A program made the translations under genes and the position numbers. Positions 53,961 through 63,740 of a stretch of DNA of 64,000 bases are shown here, one piece after another. The stretch covers positions 620,001-684,000 of the forward strand of contig CAWAKJ010000002.1 of assembly GCA_963782595.1 (NCBI GenBank), in the 5' to 3' direction. Within the stretch, counting starts at the first letter, position 1, and each line of letters opens with the position of its first letter. This stretch comes from JAMQPK01 sp963782595. Its GTDB lineage: Bacteria > Acidobacteriota > Vicinamibacteria > Vicinamibacterales > JAMQPK01. The notes beneath the pieces were generated by a model, which saw nothing but the letters and a program-made list of their open reading frames with translations, had not been told where the DNA came from and ran no database searches.

Positions 53961-54844
53961 CTACACCTCTCCCCACTTCAGCTTCTCTCTCAGTACCTGA
54001 AAGTACCCCTGGCGGACGCTCGGACGAGCCGCAGGGGCTTCTGCGCTCGGCGCACGGTGACCACGTGTTCGCTTTGCAGCGGCAGCAGTGCCTGTCCGTC
54101 GAACGTGGCGAACACTTCGCTCTGATCGTCGTGAATGAGCGGCTGAATGCGAATCTCACTCGAGCCCGGCACGACGACCGGCCGGTTTGTCAGCGTGTGC
54201 GGCGCGATAGGCGTGATAGTGAGACCGTCGACCTGCGGATGCACAATCGGCCCGCCGGCCGACAGGTTGTACGCGGTCGAGCCGGTCGGGCTCGCGATGA
54301 TCAGCCCGTCGGCCTTGATCCGCATCATGAACTCACCGTCCACCGACACCGACAGCTCGATGATGCGCGAAAGCGCGCCCTGCGTGACGACGACATCGTT
54401 CAGCACAATGCGCTCCGCGAGTTGCCGGCTGCCGACGTTGACGGCAACCTGCAGCATCATCCGTTCTTCGATTTGCGCCGTGCCATTGAGCGCTGTTTCG
54501 AGCGAGGCATAGATTTCGGGCAGCGTCACCTCTGTGAGGAATCCCAGGCTACCGAAGTTGACGCCGAGAATGGGGATGTCGGAGTTCGCTTTCGCGATCC
54601 GGCCGGCCGTACCGAGCAGGGTGCCGTCTCCCCCGAGCACCACGATGACATCGACATGACGCGGGAGTTCGTCGCGATCGACGGTTTCGAGCCGTCCGTC
54701 GGCGCCCGCCGACCTGGCCAGTGCCGCCGTGTCGGGATCGAAAACCGGCGTGAGATTTCGCTCTTCCAGCCACGACGCGATGTGCGCAAGGTGGCTCGCC
54801 GCGCGCTCGAGACCCGTCTTCGCCACAATGCCGACGCGGCGCAT
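53961..54844 (-). CDS. nadK: NAD kinase, probable frameshift near the C-terminus
   Basis: ATG 54844 shares its A with the tlyA stop (TGATG). RRVGIVAKTGLERA, VIVVLGGDGTLLGTAG (diphosphate-binding GGDG), GVNFGSLGFLTEV and DGLIIASPTGSTAYNLSAGGPIV are the NAD kinase motifs. It phosphorylates NAD to NADP. Read literally, the frame ends at 53990 with a poor terminus (ASARGTFRY). Dropping to the other frame at about 54021 gives SVRQGYFQVLREKLKWGEV and a stop at 53961, which is the conserved NAD kinase C-terminus. One base therefore appears to be missing. An essential gene makes an assembly error likelier than real loss. Confidence 0.88.
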
Positions 54845-55578
54845 CACCGCGGGCTCCTCAGATGCAGGAAGAACTCGCGGTTGCCGGTGTCGCCGGTGAT
54901 CGGAGATTCCGTCATGGCTTCGCGGAGCAATCCTACCTCAGCGGCCGCGCGTGTCGCTTCGTCCACCACGCGTGCCTGCACCTCGGGGTCGCGGACGATC
55001 CCCTTCTTGCCAACCTCGGCGCGCCCGGCCTCGAACTGAGGCTTGACGAGCGCCACGACGTCGGCGTCGGGTCGCAGCAGGGGAGGGATGCGCGGAAAGA
55101 TGTGCCGCAGCGAGATGAACGACACGTCGACGGTCACGATGTCGACAAGCGATGGAAGGTGCGCTGGCTCGAGCGATCGTGCGTTGGCGCGCTCGATGAC
55201 CACAACGCGAGGGTCGTTGCGAATTGTCCAGTCGAGCTGGCCGTGTCCGACGTCGAAGGCAACGACGCGGCTGGCTCCGCGCTTGAGCAGCACGTCGGTG
55301 AACCCTCCTGTGGATGCGCCGATATCGAGCGCCTCCCGTCCGTCTACCGCGACGCCGAACGTGTCGAGCGCGTGCGCAAGCTTGATGCCGCCCCTGCCGA
55401 CATACGGATGGTCCGGTGCCTTCAGCGCGACGTCAGCATCGGCCGCCACCTGCTCTCCGGCTTTCCGGGCGGGTTGTCCGTTGACGAGAACCACGCCAGA
55501 TAGAATCAGGGCGGTCGCGCGCTCGCGCGACTGCGCGAGGCCGCGACTGACGAGCAGGGAGTCGAGCCGGACTTTCAA
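54844..55578 (-). CDS. tlyA: TlyA-family rRNA methyltransferase / S4 domain protein
   Basis: About 244 residues. The TTG at 55578 precedes KVRLDSLLVSRGLAQSRERATALI, the N-terminal S4 RNA-binding domain; the frame is open upstream but only as antisense of the next gene. The FtsJ-like methyltransferase follows with LDIGASTGGFTDVLLKRGA (SAM site), VVAFDVGHGQLDW and the catalytic Lys region LVKPQFEAGR. It 2'-O-methylates ribosomal RNA cytidines by family. Overlaps ispA by 4 bp (TTGA). Confidence 0.9.
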   Translation of the reverse strand: MKVRLDSLLVSRGLAQSRERATALILSGVVLVNGQPARKAGEQVAADADVALKAPDHPYVGRGGIKLAHALDTFGVAVDGREALDIGASTGGFTDVLLKRGASRVVAFDVGHGQLDWTIRNDPRVVVIERANARSLEPAHLPSLVDIVTVDVSFISLRHIFPRIPPLLRPDADVVALVKPQFEAGRAEVGKKGIVRDPEVQARVVDEATRAAAEVGLLREAMTESPITGDTGNREFFLHLRSPR

Positions 55579-56495
55579 TGGTTGCGCGTGACGACCCAGG
55601 ACGCGAGATCGGCGAGGCGGCTGTGGTGCAGGCCTGCCGTTCGCAACGCCCCGATCGCAGTGTCGTGGCGCTCCGCTGCCAGACGGCGCGATGCGTCGAG
55701 GCCGTAGATGGATGGATAGGTAGGCTTGCCGGCGCGGGCGTCCTTGCCGGCGGTCTTGCCGAGGTCTCGTGCGTCCCCCTCGACATCGAGAATGTCGTCG
55801 ACGATTTGAAAAGCGAGACCGAGCTGCTGTCCGTACTCGTCGACCGCGCGAATGGATTCGTCGCTGCCACCTGCCATGACGGCGCCGGCCACCGCCGAGG
55901 CGCGAATCAGCGCGCCAGTCTTGCGCGCGTGCATATCCTGCAGCGATTCGCGGTCGAAGGTTGCGGCAGCGCCGACGGCGAGCAGATCGATCGCCTGCCC
56001 CCCGACCATTCCGCAGGCGCCGGCTGCAGTGGCGACCACTTGGATGGCGCGAATCTTCCGTGCGGCGAACAGCGGCTCGCGCGGCTCGGTCGCGAGCAGC
56101 GCGAACGCTTCGGTCAGCAGGCCGTCGCCTGCGAGAATCGCCAGGGCCTCTCCGTGCACGACGTGATTGGTGGGCCGGCCCCGTCTGAGCGAGTCGTCGT
56201 CCATGGCCGGAAGGTCGTCGTGAATCAGCGAATAGGTATGGATAAGCTCGACCGCGCACGCCGCCGGGAGGGCCGCGCTGATGGCCTGTTCAGAACCGGA
56301 CGGACCAGCAACGGCCTCTGCGGCGGCGAGAGCCAGGAGAGGACGAAGTCGCTTGCCCCCCGCCGCGAGACTGTAGCGCATCGCGGTATCGAGGCCGGCT
56401 GGGCAGTGCGGAGCGGCCGGAAGAAAGCGCATCAGCGCCGCGTCTATCTGGGCGCGGCGGGTATCGAGATACTCCGCGAGCGAGGCCACCGCCAT
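55575..56495 (-). CDS. ispA: Polyprenyl (farnesyl/geranylgeranyl) diphosphate synthase
   Basis: A 306-residue trans-isoprenyl diphosphate synthase. First Asp-rich motif IHDDLPAMDDDSLRRGRPTNH, second motif QIVDDILDVEGD, plus GGKRLRPLL at the front. It condenses isopentenyl diphosphate with allylic diphosphates to FPP or GGPP for quinones and undecaprenyl phosphate. Chain length is not reliably readable. Its ATG follows the xseB stop directly. Confidence 0.92.
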   Translation of the reverse strand: MAVASLAEYLDTRRAQIDAALMRFLPAAPHCPAGLDTAMRYSLAAGGKRLRPLLALAAAEAVAGPSGSEQAISAALPAACAVELIHTYSLIHDDLPAMDDDSLRRGRPTNHVVHGEALAILAGDGLLTEAFALLATEPREPLFAARKIRAIQVVATAAGACGMVGGQAIDLLAVGAAATFDRESLQDMHARKTGALIRASAVAGAVMAGGSDESIRAVDEYGQQLGLAFQIVDDILDVEGDARDLGKTAGKDARAGKPTYPSIYGLDASRRLAAERHDTAIGALRTAGLHHSRLADLASWVVTRNH

Positions 56496-56732
56496 TTACT
56501 TCTCGTCTTTTGAAAACATCGCGCCGGCCGGTCGGAGATCGCCGCGCTCGTTGAGAATCTCGATGCGCTTTTCCGCCTCTTCGAGGCGCGTGTGGCAGAA
56601 GCGGGACAGCTGCACACCTCGCTCGTACAGCTCGAGCGACTTCTCCAGCGCAAGGTCGCCTTCCTCGAGCTTCTTCACGATCGTTTCGAGCTCGGCGATG
56701 GCCGCCTCGAAGTCCTTAATTGTCGAGTCCAT
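56496..56732 (-). CDS. xseB: Exodeoxyribonuclease VII small subunit
   Basis: A 78-residue protein: IKDFEAAIAELETIVKKLEEGDLALEKSLELYERG then a helical tail with LSRFCHTRLEEAEKRIEIL, the standard XseB coiled-coil pattern. It binds XseA to form exonuclease VII, which degrades single-stranded DNA from both ends. It overlaps xseA by 17 bp. Confidence 0.93.
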   Translation of the reverse strand: MDSTIKDFEAAIAELETIVKKLEEGDLALEKSLELYERGVQLSRFCHTRLEEAEKRIEILNERGDLRPAGAMFSKDEK

Positions 56733-58128
56733 CAGTTTTCACCACTTCGCATGTCAATTCGCCCTCAGACAGAGTCACGCGCACCGCATCGCCGGGCCTG
56801 GTGTCTGTGGCCCTGCGGATGATGTGCGTCCGCGTTGCGTCCCACACGACCGCGTAACCCCGGCCGAGCACCGCGAGCGGGCTCAGGCTGTCGAGGCGCG
56901 CGGCGCAGGTGTGCAGACGTGCTTCTGCGCGATGATGCCGCTCGGCCGCCGCGGCACGCAGGGCGCCATCGACTCCGACCAGACGCGCGCGCACAGTCCC
57001 GAGCCGGCGGCGAAGATCGAATTGCTCGAGCTGCAGCCGCAGCATCTGATAGGCACGCAGTCTGCGGGCGACTTCCGAGCGTCCGGCATGACGCAAGGCG
57101 TGCGTGGTCTCCGCGCAGTGCCGGCCGCGCAACGCGAGACGTGCCGACCAGCCGGCGAATCCGGGCCTGCGGTTGAGCTGGTGGACGCGCGACTCGAGGC
57201 GCGCTATCGATCCCCGCACGGCGGCCGAGAGGCGGGCGTGGAGACGCTCGATGTGATTGCAGAAATCTTCCTTCCGCGCAACGACCATCTCGGCCGCCGC
57301 CGATGGCGTCGGCGCGCGCACGTCCGCCGCGAAGTCGGCGATGGTGACGTCGACTTCGTGCCCGACGGCCGAGATGATCGGCACGGGTGAAGCCGCCATG
57401 GCACGCGCCACCACTTCCTCGTTGAAGGCCCAGAGGTCTTCAATAGACCCTCCGCCGCGTCCGACGATGATGACGTCGATGCCTGCGACCTTGACGATGT
57501 CTCGGATGCCGCGCGCCACCTCCGCGGCGGCGCCCTCGCCCTGGACACGAGTCGGACGAATCACGAGATGTGCGTTCGGGTATCGGCGGTCGAGCACCTT
57601 GATGATGTCGCGAATAGCCGCGCCGTCCAACGAGGTCACCACGCCAATTTTTCGGGGCAGGGCAGGAAGGGGGCGTTTGCGTGCCCCGTCGAACAGGCCT
57701 TCGGCCTGCAGGCGTCTCTTCAGTTGATCAAAGGCGAGCTGCAATGCGCCAAGACCGTGCGGCTCCATTCGCTCGCAGACAATCTGATATTCGCCCTTGG
57801 GCTCGTACACGCTCAGGCGGCCCCGCACCACGACATGCAGCCCGTCTTCGGGCTTGAATCTGAGCGTGCGCACGTCGGACTTGAACATCACCGCTTTGAT
57901 CTGCGCGCCGGGATCTTTCAGCGTGAAGTAGAGATGCCCCGTATTCCAGAGCCGGCAGTTGGAAATTTCTGCCTCCACCCACACTTCGGCGTACGCAGTT
58001 TCCAGTACGTTGCGGATGTTTGCCGTGAGGTCGCTGACCGTGAAGACGATCCTCTGACGCTCTCGGGCCTCAGGCGTCTTCCGCCCGGATGGCTCCGGCT
58101 CCTCGAATAGATCAAACAGCGAGCTCAT
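56716..58128 (-). CDS. xseA: Exodeoxyribonuclease VII large subunit
   Basis: A 470-residue protein. N-terminal OB fold (FTVSDLTANIRNVLETAYAEVWVEAEISN, TGHLYFTLKD), then the catalytic core with IGVVTSLDGAAIRDIIKVLDRR, DVIIVGRGGGSIEDLWAFNEE, ISAVGHEVDVTIADF and DVRAPTPSAAAE. The long basic helical C-terminus binds XseB. It processes single-stranded DNA in repair and recombination. Overlaps ymdB by 17 bp. Confidence 0.94.
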   Translation of the reverse strand: MSSLFDLFEEPEPSGRKTPEARERQRIVFTVSDLTANIRNVLETAYAEVWVEAEISNCRLWNTGHLYFTLKDPGAQIKAVMFKSDVRTLRFKPEDGLHVVVRGRLSVYEPKGEYQIVCERMEPHGLGALQLAFDQLKRRLQAEGLFDGARKRPLPALPRKIGVVTSLDGAAIRDIIKVLDRRYPNAHLVIRPTRVQGEGAAAEVARGIRDIVKVAGIDVIIVGRGGGSIEDLWAFNEEVVARAMAASPVPIISAVGHEVDVTIADFAADVRAPTPSAAAEMVVARKEDFCNHIERLHARLSAAVRGSIARLESRVHQLNRRPGFAGWSARLALRGRHCAETTHALRHAGRSEVARRLRAYQMLRLQLEQFDLRRRLGTVRARLVGVDGALRAAAAERHHRAEARLHTCAARLDSLSPLAVLGRGYAVVWDATRTHIIRRATDTRPGDAVRVTLSEGELTCEVVKTDGLDN

Positions 58129-58927
58129 GTTCCAGCTCTTTCGCGGAAAGACTCAGGCGCTGGATCGACGTGGCCTTTCCGGTCGATTCATCAGCAGCAA
58201 TGAGGATGCCGTTCAGTCGCGGGTTGCCGCTCGCCGTTTCCATGCGCGCCGGCATGCCGCGCAGAAACTTCTCGATCACAGCGGCTTTCTCGACGCCGAT
58301 AACGCCGTCGTGAGGCCCGGTCATGCCGACATCGGTCAGGTACGCGGTTCCACCCGGCAGAATCTGATCGTCTGCAGTCTGCACGTGGGTGTGTGTGCCG
58401 ATGACCGCGGTGACCTTGCCATCGAGGTGCCAGCCCATGGCCATTTTTTCCGACGTGGCCTCGGCGTGCATATCTACAAAGATGATGCGTGTTCGCGACC
58501 GCAGGCTTTCGATTTCTTCGAGGACGCGCGCAAACGGGTTGTCCAGCTCCTGCATGAAGACACGTCCCATGACGTTGATCACCCCAACAGGCCGGCCCTG
58601 AGCCGTCCGCGCGAGATAGCTTCCGTTACCGGGCACGCCCTTGGGGAAGTTGGCAGGTCGCAGGAGCCGAACCTCGGTGCCGATGTAGTCCGCGGTTTCG
58701 CGCTGGGCCCAGATGTGGTTGCCCGAGGTCATCACATCGACACCCCAGCTCAATAACTGGTCGCCGATCTCTCGCGTGATGCCCCGGCCCGCGGCGGCGT
58801 TCTCGGCATTGGCGATGACCAGGTCTACGGCGTAGTGATCTATTAAGGTCGGGAGCCCCTTCCTGACCAGTTCCCGGCCGGGCCTACCGACGATGTCCCC
58901 GAGAAACAACAGGCGAATCTCGCTCAC
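58112..58927 (-). CDS. YmdB-family metallophosphoesterase
   Basis: A 271-residue protein starting at GTG 58927. IRLLFLGDIVGRPGRE, IANAENAAAGRG, DVMTSGNHIWAQRE and AVIGTHTHVQTADDQI are the metal-site motifs of YmdB-type phosphodiesterases (2',3'-cyclic nucleotide hydrolysis by family). In Bacillus subtilis YmdB affects biofilm and motility choice. First gene of the xseA-xseB-ispA-tlyA-nadK operon; the promoter region at 58928-59033 also holds a palindrome. Confidence 0.88.
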   Translation of the reverse strand: MSEIRLLFLGDIVGRPGRELVRKGLPTLIDHYAVDLVIANAENAAAGRGITREIGDQLLSWGVDVMTSGNHIWAQRETADYIGTEVRLLRPANFPKGVPGNGSYLARTAQGRPVGVINVMGRVFMQELDNPFARVLEEIESLRSRTRIIFVDMHAEATSEKMAMGWHLDGKVTAVIGTHTHVQTADDQILPGGTAYLTDVGMTGPHDGVIGVEKAAVIEKFLRGMPARMETASGNPRLNGILIAADESTGKATSIQRLSLSAKELEHELAV

Positions 58928-58970
58928 GGCCCAAATATAAAGGTCGCGGCCCCATTTGGCTAGTACAGGG

Positions 58971-59002
58971 GTCTGACCCCCGTACCGGTACGGGGGTCAG
59001 AC
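58971..59002. repeat. Perfect 32-bp palindrome (GGGGTCTGACCCC type)
   Basis: Sixteen bases ending CGTACC are followed at once by their exact reverse complement. The GGTCTGACCCC core is a REP-like word I recall from many environmental genomes. It lies between the divergent ymdB and dnaK genes. A palindrome without a loop would form a cruciform rather than a simple hairpin. Confidence 0.6.
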
Positions 59003-59033
59003 GCCCCAAAGCACTGATTCCGAGCCGGTTATA

Positions 59034-59056
59034 ATATGAGTTTAATATACTCATAT
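59034..59056. promoter_or_regulatory. HAIR-like inverted repeat upstream of dnaK
   Basis: ATATGAGT-N7-ACTCATAT, perfect 8-bp arms. The HspR-binding HAIR consensus is CTTGAGT-N7-ACTCAAG; the GAGT-N7-ACTC core and spacing match exactly. It sits 7 bp before the dnaK -35 box, a position that could repress. No hspR gene is in the window. Confidence 0.55.
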
Positions 59057-59063
59057 AACATGC

Positions 59064-59092
59064 TTGACATACACTCATTACTTGCCTAGACT
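59064..59092 (+). promoter_or_regulatory. dnaK promoter
   Basis: TTGACA (59064-59069), 17-bp spacer, TAGACT (59087-59092). The dnaK ATG (59099) is 6 nt past the -10 box, so transcription would start at the start codon. No Shine-Dalgarno is present, consistent with a leaderless mRNA. Confidence 0.6.
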
Positions 59093-59098
59093 CTTCTC

Positions 59099-61006
<1,908 letters not shown>

Positions 61007-61019
61007 GTGCCAACCTGTC

Positions 61020-61059
61020 ATGGCAGATGGCGGATAGCAACTGTTATGGCAGATGGCAG
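61020..61059. repeat. ATGGCAG tandem heptamers after dnaK
   Basis: ATGGCAG, ATGGCGG, ATAGCAA (61020-61040), five bases, then ATGGCAG twice (61046-61059), all in the same orientation. The word is that of the hairpin at 45719-45788, 15 kb away. No inverted partner is present here. Confidence 0.6.
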
Positions 61060-61135
61060 AGCCACTGAACGTTCGCGCACTGCAGATCGTCGTCGCAAAC
61101 AAAGCCGAGCTCCCCAAGGGGGCGAGGTACGGGTC

Positions 61136-61180
61136 GCGCCCTTCGACAAGCTCAGGGCGCCCCGAGCACAGTCGAGGGGC
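61136..61180. repeat. Twin REP-like hairpins between dnaK and hsp20
   Basis: GCGCCCT...AGGGCGC (61136-61160, centre TCGACAAGCTC) runs into GCCCC...GGGGC (61159-61180, centre GAGCACAGTCGA). This resembles widely scattered bacterial intergenic repeats. 61061-61135 shows nothing recognisable. Confidence 0.55.
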
Positions 61181-61220
61181 GGGGGTGTGACCCCGCGACA
61201 ACTAAATAAGGAGAAGCACT

Positions 61221-61598
61221 ATGGCAATCGTTCGATGGGATCCGTTTCGTGAGTTCGGTGGGGCTTGGCTGCCACCGGTCGACATCTACAGCACTAGCGC
61301 GCACGAGCTGGTCATCAAGGCCGAGGTTCCTGGCATGAACAGGGACGAGCTCGACATTACCGTCGAGAACTTCACGCTGACGATTCGGGGCGAGAAGAAG
61401 GCCGAGCAAACGATCAAGGACGAGCAGTTCCATCGCGTCGAGCGGAGCTACGGCACCTTCACGCGGTCGTTTGCCCTACCGCACACCGTGGACCCCAACG
61501 GGGTCGAGGCGGAATACAAGGATGGCGTGCTCAGCATCAAACTGCCTCTTCGCGAGGAAGCAAAGCCGAAGCAAATCAAGGTAAACGTCGCAGCGTAA
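61221..61598 (+). CDS. Hsp20/alpha-crystallin family small heat-shock protein
   Basis: A 125-residue protein with GGAG 7 nt before ATG 61221. It opens with MAIVRWDPFREF, then the alpha-crystallin domain: LPPVDIYSTSAHELVIKAEVPGMNRDELDITVEN, LTIRGEKK, RSYGTFTRSFALP and AEYKDGVLSIKLPL with the conserved GVL/I motif. It holds unfolding proteins for DnaK. Its place after dnaK fits shared heat-shock function, although 214 bp and repeats separate them. Confidence 0.93.
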   Translation: MAIVRWDPFREFGGAWLPPVDIYSTSAHELVIKAEVPGMNRDELDITVENFTLTIRGEKKAEQTIKDEQFHRVERSYGTFTRSFALPHTVDPNGVEAEYKDGVLSIKLPLREEAKPKQIKVNVAA

Positions 61599-61623
61599 AC
61601 GCTGGCGACGCGCCCAGTGATTG

Positions 61624-61686
61624 GTGATTAGGGATTCGGGATTTGGGCCCGAATCCCCCTAATCCCTAATCCCGAACCCTAATCAC
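61624..61686. repeat. Heptamer-built quasi-palindrome after hsp20
   Basis: GTGATTA, GGGATTC, GGGATTT on the left. After GGGCCC, the right side carries CCCTAAT, CCCTAAT, CCCGAAC and CCTAATCAC as reverse-complement heptamers. Located 26 bp after the hsp20 stop and 39 bp before the rpoZ-like start; possible terminator. Confidence 0.6.
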
Positions 61687-61716
61687 TTGCGGAATCAACG
61701 TAAGTTCTTGTATCCT
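61687..61716 (+). promoter_or_regulatory. Possible promoter of the rpoZ-like gene
   Basis: TTGCGG (61687-61692), 18-bp spacer, TATCCT (61711-61716), with the ATG at 61725 only 8 nt later. No Shine-Dalgarno, so initiation may be leaderless or nearly so. Confidence 0.35.
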
Positions 61717-61724
61717 GTGACGTT

Positions 61725-62000
61725 ATGGAACTTGAAACGCCAGAACAGGAAGAAGTGGTCCAACCTCAGGCCGTCGAGCCTGCACCCGCCGTCACGAATC
61801 GATTCTTATTTGTCGACATCGCTGCCCTGCGTGCGAAGCAGCTCCGGCGGGGTGCCCGGCCGCGCCTCGTTCACACCGCGCACGACATCCACCCGCAGCC
61901 GCACAAGGCTGAGCGGGTCGCGATGGAAGAGGTTCGGAACCGCCTCGTGCACTACGATTTGCCGCCCGCCAAGCCCCCCGTCGCCGAGCCCAACGCATGA
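61725..62000 (+). CDS. rpoZ: RNA polymerase omega subunit-like protein
   Basis: A 91-residue protein. After a Glu/Pro-rich start, NRFLFVDIAALRAKQLRRGARPRL and KAERVAMEEVRNRLVHYDLPP follow the omega pattern (N-R-F-x-L-V-x-x-A-A-x-R-A-x-Q-L then A-x-x-E-V). Omega binds the beta-prime C-terminus and aids RNA polymerase assembly. The match is by pattern only and the gene is not next to gmk, so this is probable rather than certain. It overlaps the next gene by 4 bp (ATGA). Confidence 0.7.
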   Translation: MELETPEQEEVVQPQAVEPAPAVTNRFLFVDIAALRAKQLRRGARPRLVHTAHDIHPQPHKAERVAMEEVRNRLVHYDLPPAKPPVAEPNA

Positions 62001-62272
62001 CGTCGCAGGATCTGATCGATCTCGGCCTGGGCGCGCTCATCGCCATAGGATCGAGCACGGTCTTCGTCCTGGCGTTGTTTTTGGGTTTCTGCATCATCTT
62101 CGGATTCTCGAAACTTCGACCTACGACCAGTCGCGGGTCGATGGTCGTCAAGAGCCTCGATGAGACGGTGGGACAGGACGCATTTGCCCGCTACATGCCT
62201 CCAGACGCGCCGCGCGGTCCTGTCGACGTTCTGAAGACGCCAGAGCTCTTGGAACGAGCACGGAAAGCGTAG
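61997..62272 (+). CDS. Small single-pass membrane protein
   Basis: A 91-residue protein with one transmembrane segment (LGALIAIGSSTVFVLALFLGFCIIFGF, about residues 11-37) and a soluble tail (SMVVKSLDETVGQDAFARYMPPDAPRGPVDVLKTPELLERARKA). Coupled to the rpoZ-like gene by ATGA. I do not recognise the family. Its stop is 6 bp from the stop of gatA on the other strand. Confidence 0.7.
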   Translation: MTSQDLIDLGLGALIAIGSSTVFVLALFLGFCIIFGFSKLRPTTSRGSMVVKSLDETVGQDAFARYMPPDAPRGPVDVLKTPELLERARKA

Positions 62273-62278
62273 GCGCGC

Positions 62279-63730
62279 CTAGCCTTCCGGCGACTCTTGC
62301 CACCAGTTCGTGTCGCGCTCGAAGGCGTCACCAATCCGTAGCAGTGTGGCTTCATCGAAGGGCCGGCCCGTCAACTGCAGTCCGATGGGCAGCCGATCGG
62401 ACGTCAGTCCGCAAGGCACGCTCACTCCGGGCAATCCCGCCAGGTTTGCGCTAACCGTGAAAATGTCTGTCAGGTAGAGCGACAGAGGGTCTTCCACCTT
62501 CTCGCCGATCTTGAATGCCGGGGTCGGGCTGGTCGGCATGACGACGGCATCGACGGAGTTGAACGCCTGCTCGTAGTCGCGCCGCACGAGCGTGCGCACC
62601 TGCTGGGCTTTCAAGTAGTACGCGTCATAGTAGCCGGCACTCAGGACATACGTGCCAAGCATGATGCGCCGCTTGACTTCGGGGCCGAACCCCTGGCTCC
62701 GTGTCTTTTCGTACATCTCCTTGAGCTCACGCGCACCCTCCGCTCGGAATCCGTAACGCACGCCGTCGTAGCGTGCGAGATTCGAGCTCGCTTCCGCAGT
62801 TGCGACGATGTAGTAGGTGGCAATCGCGTACGGCGCGTGCGGGAGATCGATGTCGATGAGTTCGGCGCCGCGGGCACGCAGAATATCGAGCGCGGCATAA
62901 AAGCTGTCGTGCACCGATCGGTCCACGCCCTGCTCGAGCATCTTTCGCGGGACGCCCAGTCTGATGTCGCGAATATCCCCCGAAAGCGAGCTGGCGTAGT
63001 CTGCCACGGGCTCTTGTGATGCCGTCGAGTCGTATTCGTCGGCGCCGGCCAGCACGGAGAGCGCCGTCGCGGCGTCGTGAGAGGTGCGCGTCAGCGGCCC
63101 AATCTGATCGAGGGACGAGGCAAACGCGATAAGTCCATATCGCGACACGCGTCCGTAGGTCGGCTTCAGGCCGACGATGCCGCAGAGCGACGCCGGCTGC
63201 CGGATGGATCCACCCGTGTCCGATCCGAGTGCGACGGGCGCCATGCCCGACGCCACCGCGACGGCGGATCCTCCGCTGGATCCGCCGGAGATGTAGTCGG
63301 GATTCCACGGATTGCGCGACGGCCCGAAGGCGGAGTTCTCGGTGGACGATCCCATCGCGAATTCGTCACAGTTGGTCTTGCCCATCACGACCGCTCCCGC
63401 GGCTTCAAGGCGCCTGACGACCGTGGCGTCGTAGGGCGGTACGAAGTGCTGCAGCATGCGCGAAGACGCGGTTGTCGTAATGCCGCGCGTCATGATGTTG
63501 TCCTTGAGCGCGACAGGGACGCCGGCGAGAGGGCCCGAATGACGTTCGCGGTCGACGAGCCGTGCGCGGTCCAGCGCGCGGTCGCGTGCGACGGCAAGAA
63601 ACGCGTTCAGCTTCGGGTTGGCCGAATCGATTCGGGCAAGCGCGTCCTCGCAGACCTCGACCGCCGAGACGTCTCGACGAGCGATCGCATCGCGGACGTC
63701 GCGGGCCGTTTGAAAGGGCAGTGTGCTCAC
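62279..63730 (-). CDS. gatA: Asp/Glu-tRNA amidotransferase subunit A
   Basis: About 483 residues from GTG 63730 (VSTLPFQTARDV); upstream in-frame codons overlap gatC and are not conserved. The amidase catalytic triad is visible: Lys in VPVALKDNIM, cis-Ser in YISGGSSGGSAVAVASG and the nucleophilic Ser in SDTGGSIRQPASLCG. It releases ammonia from glutamine to convert misacylated Glu-tRNA(Gln) or Asp-tRNA(Asn). It follows gatC by 10 bp. Confidence 0.94.
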   Translation of the reverse strand: MSTLPFQTARDVRDAIARRDVSAVEVCEDALARIDSANPKLNAFLAVARDRALDRARLVDRERHSGPLAGVPVALKDNIMTRGITTTASSRMLQHFVPPYDATVVRRLEAAGAVVMGKTNCDEFAMGSSTENSAFGPSRNPWNPDYISGGSSGGSAVAVASGMAPVALGSDTGGSIRQPASLCGIVGLKPTYGRVSRYGLIAFASSLDQIGPLTRTSHDAATALSVLAGADEYDSTASQEPVADYASSLSGDIRDIRLGVPRKMLEQGVDRSVHDSFYAALDILRARGAELIDIDLPHAPYAIATYYIVATAEASSNLARYDGVRYGFRAEGARELKEMYEKTRSQGFGPEVKRRIMLGTYVLSAGYYDAYYLKAQQVRTLVRRDYEQAFNSVDAVVMPTSPTPAFKIGEKVEDPLSLYLTDIFTVSANLAGLPGVSVPCGLTSDRLPIGLQLTGRPFDEATLLRIGDAFERDTNWWQESPEG

Positions 63731-63740
63731 CGCTCGCGGC

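Noticed and set aside
54844..56259. 471-codon version of tlyA
   Set aside because: The upstream 227 codons are antisense-like Arg-rich sequence inside ispA. The S4 domain begins right after the TTG at 55578.
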